The notes beneath the pieces were generated by a model. That model made no database searches and had not been told where the DNA came from. It saw only the letters and a list, made by a program, of their open reading frames with translations. A stretch of DNA of 64,000 nucleotides, taken from NCBI GenBank assembly GCA_013289695.1, contig JABCZK010000013.1:36906-100905 (forward strand), given 5' to 3'. Below, in pieces: positions 17,458 to 26,225 of this stretch. The first letter of the stretch is position 1. The number at the start of each line of letters is the position of its first letter. A program made the translations under genes and the position numbers. Origin of the DNA: Acidobacteriota bacterium (lineage in GTDB: Bacteria; Acidobacteriota; Terriglobia; Acidiferrales; UBA7541).

Positions 17458-18867
17458 GTGAGCGACATACAATTTGGCACCGACGGCTGGCGCGGCATCA
17501 TCGCCGAAGATTTCACATTCGAGCACGTGCGCACGGTAGCGCAGGCAATCGCCCGCTACGTGGTACGCGCCGAAAAGCCAGGCGTCGGCATCCTGGTCGG
17601 ATACGATACGCGCTTCGGCTCCGAACGTTTCGCGCAAACCGCCGCCGAGACGATTTCCGCGGCTGGCATTCCCGTCTGGCTCGCCGCCGAAGCCGCGCCC
17701 ACGCCCGCGATCTCCTTGCTCGTGAAACTGCGCGGCGCCGCCGGCGGAATTCAGATCACCGCCAGCCACAATCCCTATCAATGGAACGGCGTGAAATATA
17801 AAGCCAGTTACGGCAGCTCCGCTTCGCCGGCAATCGTCGCGCAAATAGAGTCGGAGCTCGCGCAAGTCCTGCGCGAAGGCGTTCCAGCTCTTCCGCCGCG
17901 CAAGGACCTGCTTCATTCGCTCGATGTGCGCGCGCCGTATCTGGAGACTCTCGACGCTCTGGTCGATTGGGATCGCCTGCGCGGCGCCAAATTCCGCTTC
18001 GTCATTGACCCCATGCATGGCGCGGGGCGCGGCCTGCTGTGCGACCTTTTCCGCCGCCACGCAATCGCCTGCGAAGAAATTCGCGGCACGCGCGATCCGC
18101 TTTTCGGCGGCGTAAATCCCGAGCCCATCGAACCGCACATCGCGGCTCTGCAACGCGCCGTGGTGCAAGGTAAATTCGACGCAGGCTTCGCGCTCGATGG
18201 CGACGCCGATCGCATCGGCGCGGTGGACCGTGACGGCGCCTTCATCAACCCGCACCAGATTTTCGCGATACTGCTGTGGCACCTCGCCGGCACGCGCAAG
18301 CTTGCAGGCGCGGTGGCCAAAACTTTTTCCACCACCAAAATGATCGACAAAATCGCCGCCAAATTCGGCCGCCAGGTTTGGGAAACTCCCGTCGGTTTCA
18401 AATACATCTGCGACCGCATGCTGGAAAGCGACATCCTGCTCGGCGGCGAAGAAAGCGGCGGGATCGGAACCAAGCTGTACTTGCCCGAGCGCGACGCCAC
18501 CGTCAGCGCGCTGCTGCTCGCGGAAGTCATGGCCTGGCACGGCAAAAGCCTCGGCGAACTTGTCGCGCTGCTGCACGCGGAATTCGGCGAACACCATTAC
18601 GGCCGCGTGGACTTGCACGTGAAAAAAGGCCAAAAGGAAAAAGCCATCGGCCATTTTTCCGCCGACAAGCTCCAGCGTCTGCTCGATTGGCCCATCACGC
18701 GCCGCGAAAATCTCGACGGGATCAAAGTGTACCTGGACGACATCGGCTGGCTGATGCTGCGCGCATCCGGAACCGAAAACATGCTGCGGATTTATTCCGA
18801 GACCACGCGTCCGGAAACCACCAAGCGCGTTCTCGATACTGTTGTGGCGCTCGTGCCGAAATTGTAA
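17458..18867 (+). CDS. Phosphomannomutase/phosphoglucomutase
   Basis: This is an alpha-D-phosphohexomutase of about 469 residues. Four domain signatures appear in order: FGTDGWRGIIAEDF; the phosphoserine loop TASHNPYQWNGVKYK; the Mg2+ loop DGDADRIGAVD; and the sugar loop GGEESGGIG, followed by RASGTENMLRIYSE for phosphate contact. It converts mannose-6-P to mannose-1-P (or the glucose equivalents). Together with manA and manC it completes the route from fructose-6-P to GDP-mannose in one operon. I chose the GTG at 17458; a TTG at 17407 is open but adds an unusual tail. No clear ribosome-binding site is visible. Confidence 0.9.
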   Translation: MSDIQFGTDGWRGIIAEDFTFEHVRTVAQAIARYVVRAEKPGVGILVGYDTRFGSERFAQTAAETISAAGIPVWLAAEAAPTPAISLLVKLRGAAGGIQITASHNPYQWNGVKYKASYGSSASPAIVAQIESELAQVLREGVPALPPRKDLLHSLDVRAPYLETLDALVDWDRLRGAKFRFVIDPMHGAGRGLLCDLFRRHAIACEEIRGTRDPLFGGVNPEPIEPHIAALQRAVVQGKFDAGFALDGDADRIGAVDRDGAFINPHQIFAILLWHLAGTRKLAGAVAKTFSTTKMIDKIAAKFGRQVWETPVGFKYICDRMLESDILLGGEESGGIGTKLYLPERDATVSALLLAEVMAWHGKSLGELVALLHAEFGEHHYGRVDLHVKKGQKEKAIGHFSADKLQRLLDWPITRRENLDGIKVYLDDIGWLMLRASGTENMLRIYSETTRPETTKRVLDTVVALVPKL

Positions 18868-18928
18868 CAATGATACAACGGGCCCTGCGGGGCGGTGGCC
18901 CGTTGCAAACGCAAAAAGGAGAATGGCG

Positions 18929-19288
18929 ATGGAATCGGTAAATCTGAATGAAAAACTGTCCCGTGTAAAGGAATACTGGAGTCCCACGATCATCGGCGAA
19001 CTCAACGATACCTACGTAAAAATCGTGAAATTCACCGGCGAATTCGTCTGGCACCACCACGACGACGAGGACGAAATGTTTCTGGTTGTCCGAGGCTGCC
19101 TGCGCATGCGCTTTCGCGATCGCGAAGTCGCCGTGCTGCCGGGTGAGTTCATCATCGTCCCCAAGGGCGTCGAACACATGCCCGTAGCGGAGGAAGAAGT
19201 TCACGTTGTGCTGATCGAACCGAAATCAACTCTCAACACGGGGAACGTCCGCAACGAACGCACCCGCGCCGAACTGCAACGCCTCTAG
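18929..19288 (+). CDS. Cupin-domain protein
   Basis: This single-domain cupin has 119 residues. The metal motif is clear: WHHHDDEDEMFLVVRGCLRM (cupin motif 1) and PGEFIIVPKGVEHMP (motif 2). The nearest type is the small mannose-6-phosphate isomerase-like or DUF cupins, but the substrate is unknown. The ATG at 18929 has AGGAG 7 bases upstream; the earlier ATG at 18923 is too close to it. It follows the phosphomannomutase gene by 61 bases and is likely the last gene of the mannose operon. Confidence 0.85.
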   Translation: MESVNLNEKLSRVKEYWSPTIIGELNDTYVKIVKFTGEFVWHHHDDEDEMFLVVRGCLRMRFRDREVAVLPGEFIIVPKGVEHMPVAEEEVHVVLIEPKSTLNTGNVRNERTRAELQRL

Positions 19289-19426
19289 ACCGAAACAATT
19301 TTTCAGCCGTTACAGGAGCGTCACCTGCCGCGCCAAGCAACCGTGGTTTATTTCCGGAACGCAAGGGCAGAAAGCGCTATCATTCATCACGCTCGCGCCC
19401 ATGGCTGAGCCAGAAAGCGGAACTGC

Positions 19427-20308
19427 ATGAATCGCCGACTCTACACGCTCGATGTTTTCACCAGCAAACGCTTCGCCGGGAATCCGCTGGCGGTCGTCAC
19501 CGATGGCGACGGAATTCCCGCTGCGAAGATGCAATCCATCGCGCGCGAGATGAATCTTTCGGAAACTGTTTTCATCCAGCGGCCCACGAATAATCGCGCG
19601 CTCGCGCGCCTGCGCATCTTCACCACCACGCGCGAACTACCGCTGGCTGGTCATCCCGTAATCGGCGCGTGGTTTTTGCTGGCGGAACTCGGCGTCGTCC
19701 CCGCCTCCGAGGGAAGCGTGCACATCCTGCAGCAGACCGGAGCCGGAATTCTTCCCGTCGAGTTGGCTTTTCACAACGGCCGCCCCGTCCGCGTCACCAT
19801 GACGCAGCGGCCGGCGCGATTCACGCGCGCGCCATTCTCGCGCGCTGCGCTGGCTGCGGCGCTCGGCTTGAGGCCCAGCGACCTTGCGCCATCCCTGCCC
19901 ATCGAATTCGTCTCCACCGGAATTTCCAACCTGATGGTTCCGGTGAGCCGCCGCGCGGTGCTTGGGAAAATCCAGATGAACATGCCCGCTCTCGCGCACC
20001 TGGTGTCACCGCACGGCACCATGGCGTATTGCTTCGCGCTAAGTGGCCGCGGACGCGCCTACGCACGCGGCATGGTTCCCTGGGGAACGATTGAAGATCC
20101 TGCGACGGGCTCCGCCGGCGGCTCACTCGGCGCGTACCTCGTGCATCACGGCCAACTAAAGCCCGGAGAACAATTGCAAATCACCCAAGGCGTGGAAATG
20201 GGCCGCCCCAGCGAAATTCACGTGGAAGTGGGCGCGGATAAGGGAAAACTTACGCCGAGAGTCAGCGGCTCTGCAGTTCGAATCTTCGAAGGCCACATCG
20301 AAGCGTAG
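19427..20308 (+). CDS. PhzF family phenazine-biosynthesis-like isomerase
   Basis: This 293-residue protein has the two-lobed PhzF/diaminopimelate-epimerase fold. It starts LYTLDVFTSKRFAGNPLAVV and has the catalytic Glu in MNLSETVFI (residues 43-51), LAGHPVIGAW, and the C-lobe glycine-rich GTIEDPATGSAGGSLGAYLV. Most members outside phenazine operons have unknown isomerase activity, and no phz genes are nearby. GGAA lies just before the ATG. It converges with nusB across only 7 bases. Confidence 0.9.
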   Translation: MNRRLYTLDVFTSKRFAGNPLAVVTDGDGIPAAKMQSIAREMNLSETVFIQRPTNNRALARLRIFTTTRELPLAGHPVIGAWFLLAELGVVPASEGSVHILQQTGAGILPVELAFHNGRPVRVTMTQRPARFTRAPFSRAALAAALGLRPSDLAPSLPIEFVSTGISNLMVPVSRRAVLGKIQMNMPALAHLVSPHGTMAYCFALSGRGRAYARGMVPWGTIEDPATGSAGGSLGAYLVHHGQLKPGEQLQITQGVEMGRPSEIHVEVGADKGKLTPRVSGSAVRIFEGHIEA

Positions 20309-20315
20309 TCAATCT

Positions 20316-20738
20316 CTACTTCTTCGCGGGACGCGGTTCCTCGACGCTCTTGCTCGCAGCGTCAAGGATCCCATTCAAGAATGCGGGAGAATCCGCCGAG
20401 GAAAATTTCTTCGCGAGTTCCAGCGCTTCGTCAATCACCACTTTCACCGGCGCGGTGCCGAAGCGTAATTCGTAAATCGCCAGCCGCAGGATGCTGCGGT
20501 CCACCGTCGCCAGGCGGTCGAGCTTCCAGTTTTCGGAAAGCCTCTCAACCGTCTTGTCGCTCGCCTCCGCCGCCGATACCGCGCCTTCAAACAATTGATT
20601 GGCGAATTTTCGCGTGGAATCCGCCGCGCGGGCCTGCTCCCAGAAATGTTGCTGCAGCAACGAAGGCTTGCGCCGCGTCATATCCCACTCGAAAAGCATT
20701 TGCAGTGCGAACTCGCGTGACTTGCGGCGCAGCGTCAT
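20316..20738 (-). CDS. nusB: Transcription antitermination factor NusB
   Basis: This all-helical NusB has 140 residues. It begins MTLRRKSREFALQMLFEWDM, with the conserved (A/S)RE.ALQ.L(F/Y) start, and has VDRSILRLAIYEL followed by VVIDEALELAKKFSS and AFLNGILDA at the C-terminus. NusB with S10 binds boxA RNA in rRNA antitermination. The ATG at 20738 is one base after the ribH stop, showing coupling. The frame is open to 20810 inside ribH, but that extension is not a sensible start. Confidence 0.94.
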   Translation of the reverse strand: MTLRRKSREFALQMLFEWDMTRRKPSLLQQHFWEQARAADSTRKFANQLFEGAVSAAEASDKTVERLSENWKLDRLATVDRSILRLAIYELRFGTAPVKVVIDEALELAKKFSSADSPAFLNGILDAASKSVEEPRPAKK

Positions 20739-20739
20739 G

Positions 20740-21285
20740 CTAACGGCGCCGCCCGCGACGCGATGCGCTTTTCGAACTACCGCTCGTCGCGGCGCCAGAC
20801 TTGCCGGCAATCTTGCGCACCAACTGCGCCATCTCGATCGCCGCCAGCCCTGCCTCGTATCCTTTGTTGCCGGATTTCAGGCCCGCGCGGTCAATCGCCT
20901 GCTCTAGCGTGTCGCAGGTCAGCACGCAAAAAATCAGCGGCACGCCGGTATCAAGCTGCGCGAGTTGGATGCCGCGCGCTGTTTCGGAAACCACCACGTC
21001 GTAGTGCGACGTCTCGCCGCGCAAAACGCAGCCGATGCAAATAATCGAATCGAATCGCCCGCTCGCCGCCAGTTTTTTCGCAACGATGGGAAGTTCAAAT
21101 GATCCGGGAACGCGCACGATCTGAATCTGCGCTTCGGTGGCGCCGGCTTGCTGCAGCGCATCGAGAGCTCCGGCAAGCAGCCTGTCGGTAACAAAATTGT
21201 TGAACTGGCTGGCGGCCACGCCAATTCGCAGCCCCGCCGCACTCAGTCCGCCCCGCACATTCGACGGCTTCAACTTTTCCGCCAT
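20740..21285 (-). CDS. ribH: 6,7-dimethyl-8-ribityllumazine synthase
   Basis: This 181-residue lumazine synthase shows SQFNNFVTDRLLAGALDAL, VPGSFELPIVAKKL, the catalytic region CIGCVLRGETSHYDVV with its His, and VPLIFCVLTCDTLEQA. It condenses the ribityl pyrimidine with dihydroxybutanone phosphate in riboflavin synthesis. About 25 residues beyond the usual end form a Ser/Lys/Arg-rich tail (SGSSKSASRRGRRR). Gene order ribH-nusB is widespread. The enoyl-CoA hydratase stop is only 3 bases upstream. Confidence 0.94.
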   Translation of the reverse strand: MAEKLKPSNVRGGLSAAGLRIGVAASQFNNFVTDRLLAGALDALQQAGATEAQIQIVRVPGSFELPIVAKKLAASGRFDSIICIGCVLRGETSHYDVVVSETARGIQLAQLDTGVPLIFCVLTCDTLEQAIDRAGLKSGNKGYEAGLAAIEMAQLVRKIAGKSGAATSGSSKSASRRGRRR

Positions 21286-21288
21286 TCT

Positions 21289-22071
21289 TTAGCGCCCCTC
21301 GAATTTCGGCGGCCGTTTTTCCAGGAACGCGCGCGTGCCCTCGCGCATGTCCTGCGTCGCGCAGCACAATCCGAAAAGCGTGGCTTCCAGATACAAGCCT
21401 TCTTCCTGCGGCATTTCCATTCCGTGCTCTACGGCTTCCATGGCAAACTTCACGGCCAACGGCGCGTTCGCAATGATTTTCTTGGCTATCGCTTCCGCCG
21501 TAGTCAGTAGTTCGCTGGACTCCACCACGCGATTCACCAGTCCGACGCGCAAGGCTTCTTCCGCCGAAATCATTTCGCCCGTCAGAATCAATTCGTGGGC
21601 CACGCCTTTGCCACACAATCGCGGCAACCGCTGCGAGCCGCCGTAACCGGGAATAATTCCCAGCTTTACTTCCGGCTGTCCCAGTTTCGCGTTGCGGCTG
21701 GCGATGCGCAGCGTGCAAGCCAGAGCCAGCTCGCATCCGCCGCCCAGCGCGAATCCATTGATCGCGGCGATCGCGGGTTTCCCCAGTGTCTCCAGCCGGT
21801 GAATAATTTCCTGGCCGTACAACGTAAATTCCCGGCCGTTCACAGGAGTTTGCTGCGACAGCTCGTTGATGTCCGCTCCGGCGATGAAAGCTTTCTCGCC
21901 CGCGCCGGTGAGTATCAGCACGCGGATCTCGTCGTCCGCGCGCACCGTCTTCAGACAATCACCCAGCTCGTCCATGGTCTTGCGGTTCAGCGCGTTCAGC
22001 ACATTGGGACGGTTGAAGGTGATGCGCGCAATTTTCTCGCTCACCTCGAACAGTAAATTATCGTAAGCCAT
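21289..22071 (-). CDS. Enoyl-CoA hydratase/isomerase (crotonase)
   Basis: This crotonase has 260 residues. The oxyanion-hole segments are IAGADINEL and INGFALGGGCELAL, and the two catalytic acids Glu114 and Glu134 have the 20-residue spacing of true hydratases; the second lies in GQPEVKLGIIPGYGG. It hydrates 2-enoyl-CoA in fatty-acid or butyryl-CoA metabolism. The ATG at 22071 follows AGGAAG; an in-frame TTG at 22158 is unlikely. The thiolase gene lies 83 bases upstream on the same strand, and ribH 3 bases downstream, so a catabolic pair and a housekeeping pair share one run. Confidence 0.92.
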   Translation of the reverse strand: MAYDNLLFEVSEKIARITFNRPNVLNALNRKTMDELGDCLKTVRADDEIRVLILTGAGEKAFIAGADINELSQQTPVNGREFTLYGQEIIHRLETLGKPAIAAINGFALGGGCELALACTLRIASRNAKLGQPEVKLGIIPGYGGSQRLPRLCGKGVAHELILTGEMISAEEALRVGLVNRVVESSELLTTAEAIAKKIIANAPLAVKFAMEAVEHGMEMPQEEGLYLEATLFGLCCATQDMREGTRAFLEKRPPKFEGR

Positions 22072-22154
22072 ATCTTCCTTGCCGTAAGTTTCCGAATTTC
22101 CGCACTGGTATGGTACCCGAATCGGCCGCGCTTTGCCCCGTTGTGCCACCGCGC

Positions 22155-23342
22155 TCAAGAAACCGATTCGACAATCACCGCGATGCCCTGCCCGCCGCCG
22201 ATACAGGCGCTGGCGACGCCATAGCGCGCGCCGCGCCGCCGCAATTCCAGCAACAGACTAAGGATCAGCCGCGTTCCGGTAGCCGCCAGAGGATGCCCCA
22301 GGGCGATCGCGCCGCCATTTACATTGGTTTTCTCGCGAGTCAGCCCCAGCTTTTTTTCCACGGCCAGGTATTGCGCCGCGAACGCTTCGTTCACTTCCAC
22401 CAGATCCATTTGCTCGAGTTTCAAGCCCGACAGCGCCAGCGCCTTCTGAATTGCCGGCACCGGCCCGATCCCCATGATCTGCGGCGGCACCCCCGCCGTC
22501 GCCCAACCAACGATACGTCCCAGCGGTTTCCAGCCGCGCTCTTTTGCGATTTTCGCGTGCGTCACCACTACCGCCGCCGCGCCGTCCACGATTCCGCTGG
22601 CGTTCCCGGCGGTCACGATGCCGTCCTTGCGAAAAGCCGGCTGCAGCGATTCCAGCACTTCGATGGTTGTTTCCGGACGCCGGTGATCGTCCTCCGTCAC
22701 CATTGTCGTCTTCTTCCCCTTTTTCACTTCCACCGGCACGATCTCTTCCTTGAAATATCCCGCGCGAAATGCCGCTTCCGCGGCCTGCTGGCTGCGCAGT
22801 GCGTATTCATCGGACGCGCGGCGCGTAATTCCCTGCTCGGCCGCCAGATTTTCCGCCGTTTCAGACATGCTGAATCCGCAATACGTGTCGAAGAGCCCGG
22901 ACAGTAGCGAATCTTCCAGCTTGCCTTCGCCCAACCGGAATCCGGCGCGCGCCCCGCGAATCACGTGCGGGCATTGCGACATGTTTTCCATCCCGCCGGC
23001 CAGCACCACGCGCGCTTCGCCGAGCAAAATTCGCTGCGCTGCTTGCGTGATGGATTCCATGCCCGAGCCGCACAGACGATTCACCGTCACCGCCGGCGCT
23101 TCAATCGGCAAACCGGCTTTCAATCCCACGTGACGCGCGCCATACAGCGCGTCGGCACTGGTTTGCATCACGTTTCCGAAAATTACGTGGTCGAAATCCG
23201 CCGGCTCCGTGCCGGCGCGGCGAATCGCTTCTTTGCTGGCGGCCGCGCCGAGTTCAATCGCCGTGGTATTACCGAACGCGCCCATGTAGCGGGCCATCGG
23301 CGTGCGTGCTCCGTGCAAAATCACAGCATCCGTAATGAACAT
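22155..23342 (-). CDS. Acetyl-CoA C-acyltransferase (thiolase)
   Basis: This 395-residue thiolase has the acylated Cys91 in [20 protein letters not shown] with its Asn/His-type loop, [16 protein letters not shown] with the catalytic His, and a second Cys in [11 protein letters not shown]. It makes or cleaves acetoacetyl-CoA/3-ketoacyl-CoA. Length and motifs fit the thiolase II (biosynthetic, AtoB/PhaA-like) group. It lies 22 bases after the TPR/GAF regulator gene and upstream of the crotonase, suggesting short-chain acyl-CoA metabolism. Confidence 0.94.
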   Translation of the reverse strand: MFITDAVILHGARTPMARYMGAFGNTTAIELGAAASKEAIRRAGTEPADFDHVIFGNVMQTSADALYGARHVGLKAGLPIEAPAVTVNRLCGSGMESITQAAQRILLGEARVVLAGGMENMSQCPHVIRGARAGFRLGEGKLEDSLLSGLFDTYCGFSMSETAENLAAEQGITRRASDEYALRSQQAAEAAFRAGYFKEEIVPVEVKKGKKTTMVTEDDHRRPETTIEVLESLQPAFRKDGIVTAGNASGIVDGAAAVVVTHAKIAKERGWKPLGRIVGWATAGVPPQIMGIGPVPAIQKALALSGLKLEQMDLVEVNEAFAAQYLAVEKKLGLTREKTNVNGGAIALGHPLAATGTRLILSLLLELRRRGARYGVASACIGGGQGIAVIVESVS

Positions 23343-23364
23343 TGGTCCTCGGGGTAATTCAGAA

Positions 23365-25965
23365 TTAGGGCGTGGAAAGCGCTACGAGCGTGTCGCCGCC
23401 GCGTTGCCGCGCGTCATCCAGCCCGGCTTCGGCGCGATTGATCCATTCGGTGACGCGATCTTCGGTTTCATCGCCAGGGCGCGAAGAGGCTTCGGCCACG
23501 ACAGCGCTGATCGTCAAATCCGGCGTGCCCCAGGATGGCCGCACCGACGCAGCCAGTTGCCGCAGTTTTTCCCCCAGCGCCCGCGCATTATCGAATGACG
23601 TATCCGGCAGAATAAATGCCAGCGACCAGGCCGTATATTTCACAGCTACATCCGTTTGGCGAATCGCGGATGAAAGAGCGCGCGCCAGTTGTTCGATGTA
23701 ATGATCCACCGCCGCGTCTCCGTGCTGGCGCAGCAGATCGCCGCCGCGGTCCACGTGCACCACGATCAGGGAAATCGCGGTGTTCTGCGCTCGCGCGCGG
23801 TTGGATTCCACCAGCAAGCAGTCAAGGTAGGCTCCGCGATTCAGCAGACCGGTCTTTTCGTCCGCCACTGCGAGCGAACGCACCAGTGAACGCAATCGCG
23901 TGTGATTCACGGACATCACCAATTGGTCGCCCACGGCCTGCAGGAAATAACTTTCGTTCGGCTTCCATTTTCGCCCGCGCGCATCGCCGATCAGCAACGC
24001 CCCGGAAGGCGCCTGCGTTTCCTTATCCGTCAGCATCACGCCCAGGGCCGATTCCAGCCCCAATTCGCGCAAGGACGGCAAGCTCGATGCCTGCAATTCC
24101 ACTCCGCCCATAGAATCGGGCGTCACCTGCGTCACCATTCCCACGATGCTGGAAATTTTTTGCGAGCCTAACGCGGCGAATCCCGGCGCGGCATATTCCG
24201 CCGTTGCTTGCGCCCCTTCTCCCGGAGCGCCCACCGCCACCAGGCAGCGGCTGGCGCGAAGATGCTTCCCGATTTCCGCCGCCGTAGTCACCAGCACTTC
24301 GCGCGGCGTTGGCTGCCGGTACATCAAGCGATTAATTTCCGCGATCGCCGCCAGATCCCGGTGCGTTTCAGCGGCCGTGGGCGCGGACGCGGTTCCGTAG
24401 GCCTCCAGTTGCTGCGCCGGCTGCAGTGGCGGAGCAATTTCCACAGGTGCGGGCGCGGGAGACGCGGGTCGGGGCGCAGGCTTTCGGCCCCCACCCTTCG
24501 GCCACCAGTTCGCGCGTTCGTAGAGTGCGCGCAGGCGCTCGTTGCCGTCTTCTTCGCCGGGAAAAAGCTCTGCGATGCGTTCCAGTCTTTCCACTGCCTT
24601 GCTCTGCAACGAATACTGCAAGAAAATCTCTACCTGCACCACCAGATCTTCCAGCGCCTGTTGCGCGCGCTCTTCCTCGGGCATCGCACCGGAGTTTTCC
24701 GATAGCTCGCGTCCCGCGCCGGTAAAACCTTCGGTGCGCGTCGATACCGTCGCCGCCTTCGCCGCGCGCGCCATAATATTCTGCAGAAAGCCTGGATCAG
24801 CTTTGCCTTCCAATTTTGCGATACGCTCGTGATTCCGGTAATCGTATGGATCAATATCCACCAGCCGGTCGAGCGTTTCGCAGGCTTCTTTCAGCCGGCC
24901 CGCGCCCAGATACAAATCAAACAGACTCAATAGCGAATCGAAATATTTCGTCTCGCGGTTCAGTTCCTCGTACAGCTTAGCCACCACTTCGGCCAGCGGC
25001 AGCGACTGCGGATAGCTCGTCACCAGCCGGTCCAAGTTGGCCGCTAGCTCCACTTCCCGGCGCAGCGAGCGCATGGTTTCTTTCGTCTGCACCAGCAGCG
25101 CCGCTGCTTTGGGGTCCTGGCCCGCGCGGATATAGGCGGCAGCCAATTCGAATAATTTTACGAAGCCTTCCGGCTTTATCGAGTAATAGGCCTGGAACAC
25201 GTCCCGCGCGGCGTCCAGGTTCCCGTAGCGCAGTAGCGCTTCGCCATATAGCGCCTGAAAAGCAGCATCGGGCTCGGTCGCAGCGAAGGGCTTGAGCAGC
25301 ATCACCGCGCCTTCGGCGTCGCCCTTCCGCAGCTTTGCTTCCGCAAATAGCAGCGCGCCAACCCGGTCCTGCGGCGCCAGCAGCTGTGCCCGCCCGAAAT
25401 ATTCCAGTGCCTGGTCCAGCGCGCCCACCGACAGCGTCAATTGCCCCGCCCGCACGTAACTGCGCGCCGCCATGTCCGCGTGGCGCAGCTTCTCCGCCAT
25501 TTCAGCCAGGACGATATGCCGCTGCGGATTTTCCGGATCCAGCACCGCCATGCTTTCGTAGCAGGCCAGCGCTTCGATGCTGCGTTGTTCCTTGGCGTAA
25601 ACTTCCGCGGCATTTCCGAATTGTTCGATGGCTTCCAAAGTGCGGTTTTGTTTCTGCAGCAAGGTTGCAAAACGCATCAAACGGTCAACGGGCTGCGGAA
25701 ACGTGCGCAGAAAACGAATGAATACCGCGGAAGCCTTGGCGCCATCGCCGGTTTCGACCAGGCGGTCGAACTGAATGCCGTAGTATTCGGCGGCTCGCTC
25801 CGGCTCGTTCAAGCGCGTATAAATGTCGGCCAGTGACTGCAGCGCTTCGTGATGCGCGGGAGCTTCTTCGAGCACCGCCTGGTACTCGCTGACGGCTTCG
25901 CGAAGCTTGTTCTTCTCCAGGCTCTTGCGCGCCCGGTCGAGATGTTTGTTAATGTCCTGTGCCAT
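23365..25965 (-). CDS. TPR-GAF-degenerate GGDEF protein
   Basis: This 866-residue protein has no signal peptide. Residues about 1-420 are helical TPR repeats (e.g. REAVSEYQAVLEEAPAHHEAL). A Pro/Ala-rich linker follows near 505-535. A GAF-like sensor domain (about 560-710) carries ASRCLVAVGAPGEG and GALLIGDARGR. The C-terminus is a GGDEF fold: the family's EKTGLLNRGAYLD start is present, but the active loop reads KYTAWSLAFILP where RYGGDEFALLLP is expected. Without the GG(D/E)EF residues it should not make c-di-GMP, and may instead act as a binding or scaffolding module. The gene is upstream of thiolase by 22 bases. Function is otherwise unknown. Confidence 0.85.
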   Translation of the reverse strand: MAQDINKHLDRARKSLEKNKLREAVSEYQAVLEEAPAHHEALQSLADIYTRLNEPERAAEYYGIQFDRLVETGDGAKASAVFIRFLRTFPQPVDRLMRFATLLQKQNRTLEAIEQFGNAAEVYAKEQRSIEALACYESMAVLDPENPQRHIVLAEMAEKLRHADMAARSYVRAGQLTLSVGALDQALEYFGRAQLLAPQDRVGALLFAEAKLRKGDAEGAVMLLKPFAATEPDAAFQALYGEALLRYGNLDAARDVFQAYYSIKPEGFVKLFELAAAYIRAGQDPKAAALLVQTKETMRSLRREVELAANLDRLVTSYPQSLPLAEVVAKLYEELNRETKYFDSLLSLFDLYLGAGRLKEACETLDRLVDIDPYDYRNHERIAKLEGKADPGFLQNIMARAAKAATVSTRTEGFTGAGRELSENSGAMPEEERAQQALEDLVVQVEIFLQYSLQSKAVERLERIAELFPGEEDGNERLRALYERANWWPKGGGRKPAPRPASPAPAPVEIAPPLQPAQQLEAYGTASAPTAAETHRDLAAIAEINRLMYRQPTPREVLVTTAAEIGKHLRASRCLVAVGAPGEGAQATAEYAAPGFAALGSQKISSIVGMVTQVTPDSMGGVELQASSLPSLRELGLESALGVMLTDKETQAPSGALLIGDARGRKWKPNESYFLQAVGDQLVMSVNHTRLRSLVRSLAVADEKTGLLNRGAYLDCLLVESNRARAQNTAISLIVVHVDRGGDLLRQHGDAAVDHYIEQLARALSSAIRQTDVAVKYTAWSLAFILPDTSFDNARALGEKLRQLAASVRPSWGTPDLTISAVVAEASSRPGDETEDRVTEWINRAEAGLDDARQRGGDTLVALSTP

Positions 25966-26225
25966 GGGAAACGGCGCGTTCCTCGGGTTTTGCGGGCTTG
26001 CTGGGGAAGTCCGCCCGCGAGCTCTGCCGCGACATCGTCACGGGTCCCGATTTTTTCGCGCGGGTCGAACTTCCACTATATACCGGACGCCAACCCGCCC
26101 CCAAAACGAATTCAGCCCAGCGTGCTCAGAAGCACCACAAAAGACGGAGATTCGGAGCGGACCGATCGAGGGTTCACCAGATGGGTACATCCGGTCGGAG
26201 AGCCGCCACGGGGACTGCCTTATGC

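Noticed and set aside
17443-19005. Minus-strand frame of 520 codons opposite the phosphomannomutase gene
   Set aside because: The plus strand has all phosphohexomutase motifs; the antisense frame is a by-product of GC-rich codon use and is rich in Arg/His without motifs.
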